NCBI GenBank assembly: GCA_910584325.1 | Contig: CAJTZH010000007.1 | Span: forward strand, 1-63,518 | Direction of reading: 5' to 3' | Length of the DNA: 63,518 nt | Origin: an uncultured Lachnospiraceae bacterium | GTDB taxonomy: Bacteria > Bacillota > Clostridia > Lachnospirales > Lachnospiraceae | Notes under the pieces: model-generated | What the model was told of the DNA's origin: nothing | Database searches by the model: none | Seen by the model: only the letters and a program-made list of their open reading frames with translations | Part shown: in pieces, positions 19,701 to 27,094 of the stretch | Position numbering within the stretch: position 1 is the stretch's first letter | Layout of the letters: each line of letters opens with the position of its first letter | Made by a program: the position numbers and the translations under genes

Positions 19701-20594
19701 ATCCTGGGCTGTAATTGTAATACTGCCGCTAAGCGTTGCCTGCGGCTGATTTAATACCGTAAAGTTAATTGTTTCCGCAGCATTATTTTTATTTAATGTA
19801 AATTCCTTTGTATCAGCAGTAATGGAATAAGAACCGTTTACACTTGCGACATAGGAATATTCATTGGCAAGCTCCACTGAGTAGCTTCCGCTTGCATCGA
19901 CATTCGCGGATATAATATCGTCTGTTTCCTTGTTTTTAAAGCTGAGGGATGTGATATCAATCCCTGAAAAATCGGACCAGTTTGTAATAACGCCGGATAC
20001 TGTAACCTTAGTTACAATATTGGACTCCTTCAATGTCATATCAGCCATTTTGAAGTTTCCGCCGCTTACCAGTTTGATGTAGCGTTTTCCGCTTATTACT
20101 TCAACCCAGTCTGTAACGTCGCGAATGGTGATGGTTGTGGAAGGAATATCATTTTTGTTATCGACCAACTTCAGTCCCGAGCCGGCGGCCTTCACCTCAA
20201 CATATCTTGAAGGGTCGGCGTCCATTGGCGTAATGGATAATTCGATTTTGGTTGTATCGTCTTTTAACGGAACCCAGATAGCCCCGCCGCTGTTTTTGAT
20301 ATTTAAGTCCTTTCCTGCGTCAAAAATAACGCGCGGACCGCTTAATATCAGACCCTGTGCCGTATCGTTTTCGGCTACGGCTCCGGCGGTGCATTTTGAA
20401 AAATCCCATGTAGATGTTGTAGATGTTACATTTAAGTCGTTTGTTTCGAAGTTTGTTTCAAATACCACTTTTTCATCATGGCTGGCGGCAAAAACAGTAT
20501 CCGGCGTCTTTACTGCGAACAATCCGGTTACTGTCATCGCACATACTACGGTGAATGCAGTGAATTTCCTGAGTCCCCTCAAGATTTTCCTCAT
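16779..20594 (-). CDS. Large secreted pectinesterase with DUF4214 repeats
   Basis: Protein of 1271 residues that should remove methyl esters from plant pectin outside the cell. A signal peptide ends near residue 36 (hydrophobic FTAFTVVCAMTVTGLF, then VFAAS). Residues 40-590 are beta-rich carbohydrate-binding or Ig-like modules. The pectinesterase beta-helix spans about 590-900, with SSQDTFYTGD near 770, GTTDYICGDGNAVFD near 797 (catalytic Asp; family norm is DFIFG) and IGRPW near 861. A FIVAR-like helical segment lies near 950-1005. Residues 1018-1271 are DUF4214 repeats (LVLGRDPDEKGHDDW and similar), probably for attachment to the surface or a matrix. Single-gene transcript with its own promoter and terminator. 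Confidence 0.9.
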   Translation of the reverse strand: MRKILRGLRKFTAFTVVCAMTVTGLFAVKTPDTVFAASHDEKVVFETNFETNDLNVTSTTSTWDFSKCTAGAVAENDTAQGLILSGPRVIFDAGKDLNIKNSGGAIWVPLKDDTTKIELSITPMDADPSRYVEVKAAGSGLKLVDNKNDIPSTTITIRDVTDWVEVISGKRYIKLVSGGNFKMADMTLKESNIVTKVTVSGVITNWSDFSGIDITSLSFKNKETDDIISANVDASGSYSVELANEYSYVASVNGSYSITADTKEFTLNKNNAAETINFTVLNQPQATLSGSITITAQDNARAIDAGTFRVTLAPSDDTLEKIPLTLSPGQDAYHYTYSDAKIVPNMEYTVELTEANDYMASATIQSDDAAPHTADINIVGKPVYTVSLTPVTSDRKAALISSITVTNMDDNYTYSFNYSGGSAKPDVTVRNGSYEVTAVSSNGGYLAQEHFIVADSNVPNEDMYLYVADITEYDLPTEVNNSGTTLSFNNITFNNSTSVKGSDGSSVTVPVTGKQKVTVAIWYSGTIDINGQNEVTADSSSNATKPVTSTYTTNGTETSVTINCKGSAQTYLYWVKVEKVEETAAYRDTVKVGKDQEFKTITDAIRYIKTMGERTADQRVTVLLCDELYREQVIVDTPYVTFASQASSPSTITWYYGLGKEYYSVKNDGKTAFYDEGNAVDKYQKAAVGQSPGNWGSTVNLTAAANGFCAENVIFENSFNRYVTDEEIADGCRRTKDTDVKAYVNKERACTMYNRGADKIEFYNCQFLSSQDTFYTGDANEYSYYYNCLFEGTTDYICGDGNAVFDQCTLSWYGHTDRENAGVILASKGAATYGYLFNGCTITTTEYPGIITPPAGNIGRPWNTDTEKVVFANTVIDGDLILPAAWTTMSASYPPENCALYEYNTVYADGTKADLSQRRCHVLEDISEYPMSKYLNGWTPVYLGADYSKVTEQIFEVNKLNPEEYSNFKIVTDAVNAVVTGKLATEQASVNAMADAIKDAISKLTKGTPPVDPDIPAIPVDPKTFVDRLYTLVLGRDPDEKGHDDWTNSLIEQRSSGVDIGYGFVFSQECKERKLTNEEFVEMLYNTYLGRPSDADGKAAWVSQLDAGVDREKVFEGFAMSDEFSGICTVSGINRGSISDVPQLAAQVSAYRNQNTNLTKFVAGCYEHAFERTYDLNGLEDWCRTVINGINTPKQAAQAFIFSDEFTKKNLNNEEYLTTLYHLFLHREPDAEGLAAWVHVLESGKEDRAKVLEGFSDSVEFDSILEGFNLN

Positions 20595-20649
20595 AAGAAT
20601 ACCTCCAGTAATTAAAAATTATTAAATTTTTATAAAAAAATTTAATTTA

Positions 20650-20678
20650 AGTATAGTACTCTTGAGGAAACATGTCTA
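20650..20678 (-). promoter_or_regulatory. Promoter of the pectinesterase gene
   Basis: On the minus strand TAGACA (complement of 20673-20678) is 17 bases from TATACT (complement of 20650-20655). An AT-rich leader and GGAGGT precede the ATG at 20594. Confidence 0.6.
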
Positions 20679-20733
20679 TAATTTTGTGATGTATTTTGTT
20701 CAAAATCTACATTTTTAATGAAAATAAATAAAA

Positions 20734-21513
20734 TTAATATATATTTTGCACAAAATTGTTGTGAGTAATTTCAAGAACCGCTTTTAATTCCTTCGCATCA
20801 ATCTGTCCCGGCGCAGAAGCTTGTCCTGCGCAGCCAAATGTAAGCGCGCTGCCAAAGACTTCACCGCACAGGCGGCTAATCAGTCCTAATTTTCCCATAG
20901 ACATTGTAATAATTGGTCTGTTTATAAGTTCGCGTGCTTTTGCCGTGGCAGCAAGAAGCGTGAGGACATCTTCCGCAGACTGCGGCATTACAGCCAATTT
21001 GCAGACATCGGCCCGGCATGCGTCCATATAACAAAGCCGTTCGATAAGTTCTTCTTTGGCGGGAGTCCGGGTAAAATCATGGCTGGAGGCAATGACTATG
21101 GCAGTCTGTTTCATTGTCGAAATCAAATTTGCAACGTCGTCTTTACTTCCGCTTAAAATTTCAATGTCAACAGCATCAATGAGCGGGTTTTGGGAAGCCT
21201 GTTGTATCAGAGCCGCGTATTGGTCAAAAGACAGCGAACTCTTGCCGCCTTCCCTTGCGGTGCGGATTGTGTAGAGTAACGGAGTATCGCGGATAATGCG
21301 GCGGATTGCCCAAATTGCTTCGTTGACGGCAGAAGAATCGGTTGTGTGCGCGAATAAATCGGCACGCCATTCTACGATATCGACAGGATTTTGCATAATT
21401 ATTTCTGTCTGGGAATGAATTTCTTCTATGGTGTTACCGACGATGGGGAGACAGATTTTGGGCATCCCGCTTCCTAATGTAATGTTCCTGATAGTAATTG
21501 TTTTTGTATTCAT
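20734..21513 (-). CDS. Type I 3-dehydroquinate dehydratase
   Basis: AroD, 259 residues, the usual length. It converts 3-dehydroquinate to 3-dehydroshikimate in the shikimate pathway through a Schiff base. Visible markers: EWRADLF near 48-54, ASSHDFTRTP with the general base histidine near 143-152, SMGKLGLISR carrying the Schiff-base lysine near 203-212, and GCAGQASAPGQI near the C-terminus, which closes the active site. It is not beside other aro genes. The upstream neighbour on the same strand is a small XRE regulator about 60 bases away, so they may be cotranscribed. Confidence 0.93.
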   Translation of the reverse strand: MNTKTITIRNITLGSGMPKICLPIVGNTIEEIHSQTEIIMQNPVDIVEWRADLFAHTTDSSAVNEAIWAIRRIIRDTPLLYTIRTAREGGKSSLSFDQYAALIQQASQNPLIDAVDIEILSGSKDDVANLISTMKQTAIVIASSHDFTRTPAKEELIERLCYMDACRADVCKLAVMPQSAEDVLTLLAATAKARELINRPIITMSMGKLGLISRLCGEVFGSALTFGCAGQASAPGQIDAKELKAVLEITHNNFVQNIY

Positions 21514-21574
21514 AAAAGCCTCCGCGAAAAAGATAAAACAACTATATCATATTTATGTACGGAAAACAATTTGC

Positions 21575-21790
21575 TTATTTATTTACTTTTTTGTTGTTTG
21601 TCCGTTCGAGAAGATAATCCGTACTGACATTGTGAAAATCGGCAATGGAAATCAGGATATCGACAGGCAGATTTCTTGTGCCGTTTTCATAATGTGAATA
21701 AGAACGTTTTGTCAGATTTAAATATCTGCTTAATTCTGTCTGGGTAAGGTCTGCGTCTTCTCTTAAATCTCTAATTCGTCTGTAAATCAT
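21575..21790 (-). CDS. Small XRE-family DNA-binding regulator
   Basis: Protein of 71 residues that is almost only a helix-turn-helix domain: IRDLREDADLTQTELSRYL, then RSYSHYENGTRNLPVDIL and the common SVDYLL-like ending STDYLLERT. ATG at 21790 is chosen because GGGGGTG lies just upstream on the minus strand; a longer open frame reaching 22219 has a tail of unlikely composition and overlaps the ABC gene. It lies head-to-head with the ABC genes at 22074, across an interval with two candidate operators, so it may repress them or itself. Confidence 0.85.
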   Translation of the reverse strand: MIYRRIRDLREDADLTQTELSRYLNLTKRSYSHYENGTRNLPVDILISIADFHNVSTDYLLERTNNKKVNK

Positions 21791-21841
21791 AAAAATCACC
21801 CCCTTTATTTTAATATGGAACGAACTGCTCTGAATAAAATA

Positions 21842-21854
21842 GAACAAAATGTTC
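21842..21854. promoter_or_regulatory. Palindrome upstream of the XRE gene
   Basis: GAACA (21842-21846), AAA, TGTTC (21850-21854) is a perfect five-base dyad about 50 bases before the XRE start. It could be an autoregulatory operator. The GAAC/GTTC spacing is five bases, unlike the four-base LexA box. Confidence 0.35.
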
Positions 21855-21988
21855 CTTGCAATATTATGCAGGAAGTGCAGCGGCTTAGGTACAGTAATAA
21901 TTTGTTGGCAAAAGGGGGACGCAATAACAAATAATGTTAAAAAACAGTGGAAATATGCCGAAATATATAGATAACAGTATTTGTGATA

Positions 21989-22055
21989 TGGTATAATAAT
22001 AGAATACAAAGTATTCATGATATTGTAATAATGGAATGCAGAGTATTTATGAATA
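21989..22055 (+). promoter_or_regulatory. Extended -10 promoter with two tandem operator-like repeats
   Basis: TGGTATAAT (21989-21997) is an extended -10. Directly downstream, over the likely transcription start, lie two related dyads 32 bases apart: GAATAC-AAA-GTATTC (22002-22016, perfect) and GAATGC-AGA-GTATTT (22034-22048, imperfect), each followed by ATGA. The position suggests repressor binding, possibly by the neighbouring XRE protein. Confidence 0.5.
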
Positions 22056-22073
22056 AAAAAACTAAGGGATGAT

Positions 22074-23006
22074 ATGGAAGTACTAACAATAGAATCGGTT
22101 AAAAAAGTATATGGCGCAGGACAGCTCAAATTAAATAATATTAGTCTGAAGGCAGAACAGGGGGATTTTACCGCGATTATCGGAGAGAAGCAGGCAGGAA
22201 AGACTTCGCTGCTGCACATTATAACGGGACGTCAGACGGCGGACAGCGGTAAGGTGTCTTTTTATGGTCAGAATATCAGAAAGCTGCAGGATGACGCATG
22301 GAGATATACGGCATGGATTCCGGATGATATTTTACTGTATCCAAACAGAACGGTCAGAAGAATTTTTGAACGGACAATTTCATGGACCGGCATGGGAACA
22401 ATACAAAAAGCGCAGGAGTTATGTCAGGAATTTTCGATAGATATAGAAAGCAAAGTGGCGGAGTTGTCTCAAAAACAGAACAAGTGCGTATCATTTATCA
22501 ACGCGGTATTTACCAATCCCAGACTGATATGTATCGACGAATTATACCATGAGACAGATAAAGAGACGTACACGATGATGATGGAAATCCTTAGCGGACT
22601 TTGCCGGAAGGGGGCGGCTGTGATTGCTTCCTTTGACGAGTATAAGAAAGCCGCAGGATATTGCAACCGTTTTCTGTTATTGAACAAGGGGAACTGTAAG
22701 GCGAAGGGGACGATTTCCAAGGATTATAGTCCGCCAAAGATGGTTTCCATGAATCTAAAGTCGTGTTTTAAAGATACGGTCAGCGAGAGCGAATGGGAAG
22801 AATATATCCGGTTATTCCTTCATGACTGCCGAGAACTGGCAGGTGACGAGGTGGTCACCCGCGGAAATAGTTTGTTTTTCTCTTATGACGGGGATTTAAC
22901 GGCACTCTCACATCTGCTTTTTAAATATGGATGTGAGGATTATCAGGTGGAGCAGATGACGATGGAGGAAAATTTTTTGAAAAACTATGAGAGGTGGCAG
23001 GAATGA
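22074..23006 (+). CDS. ABC transporter ATP-binding protein with degenerate motifs
   Basis: Protein of 310 residues in the ABC ATPase fold. Walker A is intact (GEKQAGKTS near 37-45) and Walker B ends in glutamate (LICIDE near 147-152). The signature is degenerate (ELSQKQ instead of LSGGQ), the Q-loop region reads WIPDD without the usual glutamine, and the switch histidine position reads ASFDEY. The C-terminal 90 residues resemble the regulatory tail of ABC-2 exporters. It is coupled to the permease gene by an ATGA overlap. It may hydrolyse ATP slowly or act mainly as a regulator. Substrate unknown. Confidence 0.8.
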   Translation: MEVLTIESVKKVYGAGQLKLNNISLKAEQGDFTAIIGEKQAGKTSLLHIITGRQTADSGKVSFYGQNIRKLQDDAWRYTAWIPDDILLYPNRTVRRIFERTISWTGMGTIQKAQELCQEFSIDIESKVAELSQKQNKCVSFINAVFTNPRLICIDELYHETDKETYTMMMEILSGLCRKGAAVIASFDEYKKAAGYCNRFLLLNKGNCKAKGTISKDYSPPKMVSMNLKSCFKDTVSESEWEEYIRLFLHDCRELAGDEVVTRGNSLFFSYDGDLTALSHLLFKYGCEDYQVEQMTMEENFLKNYERWQE

Positions 23007-23902
23007 AAAAGATATGGTGGAATGAATTAATCGACACGAAAAGAACGACGATAATTCATGCCGTGTTTTTTTGCACAATCCTGATTTTGTTTGTTTTGTG
23101 CAGCAAAGTATTTCATATAAATGCGTATGAGATTTATTTGGGGGTGTCCGATTGGCCGGCATCGTTAAAACTTCCGATTGCCTTTTTATATAAACTTGAA
23201 ATACCGAATGCTGTCCGCTGTTTATTGCTGGTTCAGTCGGCTCTCAATTTTCCCGTTCTTTTTTATGCGGCATTACTTCCGGCACATATCATAGGAAAGG
23301 AAAACGAAAATGGAATGCTGATGTATGTCTGCAACGGACCGTTTAGCAGAAAAGATATTTTCTATGGAAAACTGTTGGCTTGTTGTACGAATTATGCGGT
23401 GGTAACGGCAGCGATGTTTTTTACCGGTGCGATTATGACGGTCTGGGGTATGGATTTTGTTTCTTCTTTTTTGATTTGCGCCCGTGTATATGGAATGCTG
23501 CTGGTTATGGGAATGTTTTTGATATACATATTTGCGTTTTACTGTGCCGTAAAGAATACATATACGCATAGCAGAATTAGAGTGTTTTTTTGTCTTTTGA
23601 TAAATATGGCCGGCGGATATTGTTACCTTTTGGCGATGACGGTGATCGATGTGCTTGAAGCGAGGGGAACAATAGTTTCTCTTAATCAGACGTTTGGATT
23701 TGTACTTTATATTTTGCAGCAATTTTCGGCGGTACATCTTTGCGGACCGGGAGAGATATATTTAAAATTTCCATGGCTGCTTGTAGCTGCGCTGTTTTCT
23801 TTTATTATTATAATAGGAACAATATCAGGCAAAATAATTGAGGGGAAAGATTTTGGGCGTGAGTGCACAGGCACGAATGCGGAAACGATAAACAAAGACT
23901 AA
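23003..23902 (+). CDS. ABC-2 type transporter permease
   Basis: Membrane protein of 299 residues with about six hydrophobic helices (for example HAVFFCTILILFVLCSKVF near 19, FPVLFYAALLPAHII, a long pair near 135-190, and FPWLLVAALFSFIIIIGTI near the end). The fold fits ABC-2 permeases such as those of bacitracin or gliding-type exporters. ATG at 23003 overlaps the stop of the ATPase gene and follows GAGGTGG; a GTG at 22994 is also in frame but lies inside that ribosome site. The two genes form one transporter whose substrate is unknown. Confidence 0.75.
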   Translation: MKKIWWNELIDTKRTTIIHAVFFCTILILFVLCSKVFHINAYEIYLGVSDWPASLKLPIAFLYKLEIPNAVRCLLLVQSALNFPVLFYAALLPAHIIGKENENGMLMYVCNGPFSRKDIFYGKLLACCTNYAVVTAAMFFTGAIMTVWGMDFVSSFLICARVYGMLLVMGMFLIYIFAFYCAVKNTYTHSRIRVFFCLLINMAGGYCYLLAMTVIDVLEARGTIVSLNQTFGFVLYILQQFSAVHLCGPGEIYLKFPWLLVAALFSFIIIIGTISGKIIEGKDFGRECTGTNAETINKD

Positions 23903-23923
23903 AAGAGTAAGGCGGTAATTCAT

Positions 23924-25033
23924 TTGATTAAGAAGACATTTGTGAGAACACGTTCATTACAGGATGGAATGAGGATTGAACAGTCCATTAAGGATAAGAC
24001 GGGACGCGTGCTGATTCATCGTGGTACGCTGCTGGATGAATATATGATTAATTCTATGTTAAAGATGAATATAGCGGGCGTTTATATCGGCGAAGGGGAA
24101 GAGGACCCGGAACCGGAGGAAAAAGACGACGAGCCTAAGATTTCTCCGAAGGCGATGGAGACGATTGAGAAGAATATGACTGCCGACCGTTCCAAGGTAC
24201 AGTTGACGGAAAGTGTAAAAAAGAGGGTGGAAGAGGGTATTCAGTACCTGTATAGTAATACCGAATCCGAGAAGTTTACCAGCGCTGCCAACAGTATCGC
24301 TGACGACCTGATGAAAGCGATTATGGAGAACGACGCGATTGCCGTGGATGTTGATACGCTGAAAATAAGCGATGAGTATACGTTTAAACACAGCGTTGAC
24401 GTTGCTACAATGGGAATGATTATTGCCAAAAAACACGGACTGTCAGATAAGGAGATATATGAGGTAGGCATAGCGGGTCTTCTTCATGATGTGGGTAAGT
24501 CAAAAATTCCAAACGAGATTTTGAATAAACCGGGGAGACTTACCGACGAAGAATTTACCATAATGAAACAGCACGCGTTATATGGATACGGTATTTTGCG
24601 GGAAAAGAGTGATATTTCTGATTCTATCCGTATGGGAGTGCTTCAGCATCACGAAAAGATTAACGGTAAAGGGTATCCGCTTGGCGCGTCGGCAGACCAG
24701 ATTGACGTATATGCCAGAATATTATCGGTGGCGGATATCTATGACGCGTTGGTAACGGAGAGACCATATAAGAAAGGCTTTTCGAAGAGAGATGCCGTCG
24801 AAATAATTATGTCAATGACGGATGAACTGGATATAGATGCAATGAAGAGTTTTCTTGGCAGTGTGATTCTCTATCCGGTTAATTCTATCGTACAGCTTAG
24901 TAATAATGAAAGGGCAAAAGTTGTGGCGAATAACCCCGAGTGTATTCTGCGCCCGAAAGTGGTGGGCTTAACGACAGGAAAACTGTATAATTTGTCTGAG
25001 GATGTATCGTGCGCGAGTATCGTGATTTTATAA
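23924..25033 (+). CDS. HD-GYP domain cyclic-di-GMP phosphodiesterase
   Basis: Protein of 369 residues starting at a TTG codon. The first 60 residues resemble the N-terminal domain often joined to HD-GYP proteins; a charged linker (EDPEPEEKDDEP) follows. The HD-GYP domain carries LLHDVGKSKIP near 188-198 and HHEKINGKGYP near 243-253, both complete, so it should hydrolyse c-di-GMP. No membrane helix, so it is cytoplasmic. It lies 21 bases after the ABC permease and upstream of the two-component pair. c-di-GMP breakdown generally favours motility over adhesion, and a FliD-like gene lies 3 kb downstream. Confidence 0.88.
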   Translation: MIKKTFVRTRSLQDGMRIEQSIKDKTGRVLIHRGTLLDEYMINSMLKMNIAGVYIGEGEEDPEPEEKDDEPKISPKAMETIEKNMTADRSKVQLTESVKKRVEEGIQYLYSNTESEKFTSAANSIADDLMKAIMENDAIAVDVDTLKISDEYTFKHSVDVATMGMIIAKKHGLSDKEIYEVGIAGLLHDVGKSKIPNEILNKPGRLTDEEFTIMKQHALYGYGILREKSDISDSIRMGVLQHHEKINGKGYPLGASADQIDVYARILSVADIYDALVTERPYKKGFSKRDAVEIIMSMTDELDIDAMKSFLGSVILYPVNSIVQLSNNERAKVVANNPECILRPKVVGLTTGKLYNLSEDVSCASIVIL

Positions 25034-25087
25034 GAAAGTCATCATTTTATATTAATAAAATCTTAAGAATCCTCATTTTTATTTTGG

Positions 25088-25093
25088 TATAAT
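25088..25093 (+). promoter_or_regulatory. Promoter of the VanR/VanS-type pair
   Basis: TATAAT at 25088-25093 is preceded by TGG (extended -10). No good -35 is present. Instead TCTTAAGAATC lies at 25060-25070, similar to the repeats before the gene at 27095, which suggests activation by the encoded response regulator. Confidence 0.5.
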
Positions 25094-25115
25094 AAGGTGG
25101 GAGGCTGATAAGATT

Positions 25116-25811
25116 ATGAGCGAAAAAATTTTGGTTGTTGATGACGAACATGAAATTGCGGACCTTGTTGAATTATACCTGTTAAATGAAAATTATGAAG
25201 TTTATAAATTTTATGACGCAGCGCAGGCTCTGCAGTGCATTGAAAATACAATACTGGATTTGGCAATTCTTGATGTGATGCTTCCGGGCGTGAATGGATT
25301 TGATATCTGTCAGAAGATTCGTGAAAACTATCGTTATCCGGTGATTATGCTGACGGCAAAAGGCGAGGAAGTGGATAAAATTACCGGATTAACGCTTGGG
25401 GCGGATGATTACATGACAAAACCGTTTCTGCCGCTTGAGCTTCTGGCGCGTGTAAAGGCGCAGCTGCGCAGATATAAGCGGTATAATTCCGGCAATGGTT
25501 CTGAAAAGGATATGATTGTGCATTCCGGTCTTGTTTTAAATATTAAAAGTCATGAATGTACATTGAACGAAAAGCCGCTGTCTCTGACGCCGATTGAATT
25601 TTCTATTTTGCAGATTTTGTGTCAGCGGAAAGGAACCGTTGTCAGCGCTGAGGAATTGTTTCATCAGATATGGGGCGACGAATATTTTACAAAAAACAAC
25701 AATACCATAACAGTTCATATCCGTCATCTGCGGGAAAAAATGGGAGATTCTTTTGAAAATCCCAAGTATATAAAAACAGTCTGGGGGTGCGGATACAAAA
25801 TTGAACAATAA
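25116..25811 (+). CDS. VanR-type OmpR family response regulator
   Basis: Protein of 231 residues: receiver domain with the acidic pocket (VVDDEHE, Asp 9 and 10), phosphorylation site Asp 53 in LAILDVMLPG, and TKPF lysine near 103; C-terminal OmpR winged helix with WGDEYF and HIRHLREKMGD. Overall sequence is strikingly like VanR of the vancomycin-resistance systems (DDEHEIADLVE, GLTLGADDYMTKPF, KAQLRRYKRYN). No vanHAX-like ligase genes lie nearby, so it is best named a VanR-like regulator. It overlaps the kinase gene by 11 bases. Confidence 0.88.
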   Translation: MSEKILVVDDEHEIADLVELYLLNENYEVYKFYDAAQALQCIENTILDLAILDVMLPGVNGFDICQKIRENYRYPVIMLTAKGEEVDKITGLTLGADDYMTKPFLPLELLARVKAQLRRYKRYNSGNGSEKDMIVHSGLVLNIKSHECTLNEKPLSLTPIEFSILQILCQRKGTVVSAEELFHQIWGDEYFTKNNNTITVHIRHLREKMGDSFENPKYIKTVWGCGYKIEQ

Positions 25812-26967
25812 ATCGAGAAAGGCATGGAAAACGTTCTTTTTATATAGTGTTGCATTGTATACGGCATTTATGTTGTGCAACGGATTGTTTTATATGGTGG
25901 ACGTGCGATATAACGGCGCTGTCCGCGAATGGTTTGTGGACAATTTTATCGAGACCAGCAACATAGTTATATCAAATGACCTGACAGGAGAAGAGAGATC
26001 GGTAGTGATGAAGGAACCGGCATGGAATTCATTGAAGGAACTGCTCTTTTTGCTGTCCTGCGTCATTCTTTTTTTCTGGGTTACAAGCATGTTTGTGGTG
26101 TCAAAGTTCTATGCAGGGAAAAAAGTGGAAGAGAAAAACGCATATATTAACAGGCTGTTTCAGGCATATATGATTGATAATCAAAATGTCATTCAGGAGC
26201 TGTCGGAAGAAGATACAGAATTGTTTGCGCGGATGACGGAAGTGAAGTCCACCATGCAGCGGCATGAGCAGATGCTAAAAGAGGAAGCGGCGCGGAAAAA
26301 TGATTTGATAGTGTATCTGGCGCATGACCTGAAAACGCCGCTGACCTCCATTGTTGGATATTTAAGTCTGATGCGGGAGGTTCCCGAAATGCCGGCAGAA
26401 CAGAAAGCGAAATATATTAATATTACATTAGACAAGGCGCTTCATCTTGAAAAACTGATTAATGAGTTCTTTGAAATTACGCGGTATAATTTACAGCAGA
26501 TTAGTCTGGAAAAAGAACAGATAGACCTTTCTTATATGCTTGTTCAGCTGACGGACGAATTTTATCCGATTCTTGCCGCGCACGGAAATACAATTGAACT
26601 GCACGCCGACGAGGACATAGTTGTGTATGGGGATTCGGAAAAGCTGGCAAGAGTCTTTAATAATATTTTAAAAAATGCCGTTGCCTATAGTTATCCGAAT
26701 ACAGAGATACAAGTACTTGCAGAAAATAAAAATGGGGGGGTGGATATCTGCTTTATTAATAAGGGAAGAACGATTCCCAAGAATAGACTGGAATCGATTT
26801 TTGAGAAGTTTTTCCGTCTTGATGAATCGCGTTCAATCAATACGGGCGGCGCCGGTCTTGGACTGGCAATCGCTAAGGAAATTGTGACGTTGCATGGCGG
26901 ACAGATTACCGCCGACAGCGAAAATGAGCGTACAACATTTCGCTTAAGCCTCCCTGTTTCATTATGA
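25801..26967 (+). CDS. VanS-type sensor histidine kinase
   Basis: Protein of 388 residues from a TTG start inside the regulator's last codons. Two membrane helices (about 11-31 and 81-103) bound a short extracellular loop of about 50 residues. The phospho-acceptor histidine is in LAHDLKTPLTS near 178; the ATP-binding end has NNILKNAVAYS, INKGRTIPKNRL and GGAGLGLAIAKEI. The stretch ITLDKALHLEKLINEFFEITRYNL closely resembles VanS. It should sense an envelope signal and phosphorylate the overlapping regulator. Acquired glycopeptide resistance is not supported because the resistance enzymes are absent. Confidence 0.88.
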   Translation: MNNKSRKAWKTFFLYSVALYTAFMLCNGLFYMVDVRYNGAVREWFVDNFIETSNIVISNDLTGEERSVVMKEPAWNSLKELLFLLSCVILFFWVTSMFVVSKFYAGKKVEEKNAYINRLFQAYMIDNQNVIQELSEEDTELFARMTEVKSTMQRHEQMLKEEAARKNDLIVYLAHDLKTPLTSIVGYLSLMREVPEMPAEQKAKYINITLDKALHLEKLINEFFEITRYNLQQISLEKEQIDLSYMLVQLTDEFYPILAAHGNTIELHADEDIVVYGDSEKLARVFNNILKNAVAYSYPNTEIQVLAENKNGGVDICFINKGRTIPKNRLESIFEKFFRLDESRSINTGGAGLGLAIAKEIVTLHGGQITADSENERTTFRLSLPVSL

Positions 26968-26983
26968 AATAAAATCAATGATA

Positions 26984-27000
26984 TCTTAATAATTTCTTAG
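26984..27000 (+). promoter_or_regulatory. OmpR-type direct repeat before the F420-ligase-like gene
   Basis: TCTTAA (26984-26989) and TCTTAG (26995-27000) start 11 bases apart, the spacing expected for an OmpR-family dimer. The same TCTTAA core occurs before the VanR-like gene. No convincing -10 element was found after it. Confidence 0.4.
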
Positions 27001-27030
27001 GGATATCAAAATAGAAAGTTAAATTACTGA

Positions 27031-27077
27031 AAACTTCGTTCTGATAACATGGTTATCGGAAGGAAGTTTTTTATTTT
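27031..27077 (+). terminator. Terminator or leader attenuator before the F420-ligase-like gene
   Basis: AAACTTC (27031-27037) pairs with GAAGTTT (27063-27069), enclosing GATAAC/GTTATC (27043-27048 with 27052-27057), followed by a T-rich run. It lies 64 bases after the kinase stop and just before the ribosome site AGGAGGT of the gene at 27095. It may end the two-component transcript or attenuate the next gene. Confidence 0.7.
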
Positions 27078-27094
27078 ATAAATAGGAGGTTCAT

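Noticed and set aside
21842..21854. Possible LexA box (GAAC...GTTC) before the XRE gene
   Set aside because: The half-sites are five bases apart, not the four of the Firmicutes LexA consensus, and no SOS gene follows.
21791..22219. Long N-terminal extension of the XRE gene
   Set aside because: It overlaps the divergent ABC gene and its promoter and has low-complexity hydrophobic composition; the ATG at 21790 has a strong ribosome site.
25116..26967. Acquired vancomycin-resistance operon
   Set aside because: Only VanR/VanS-like genes are present. No vanH, vanA/B-type ligase, vanX or vanY was found in the window.
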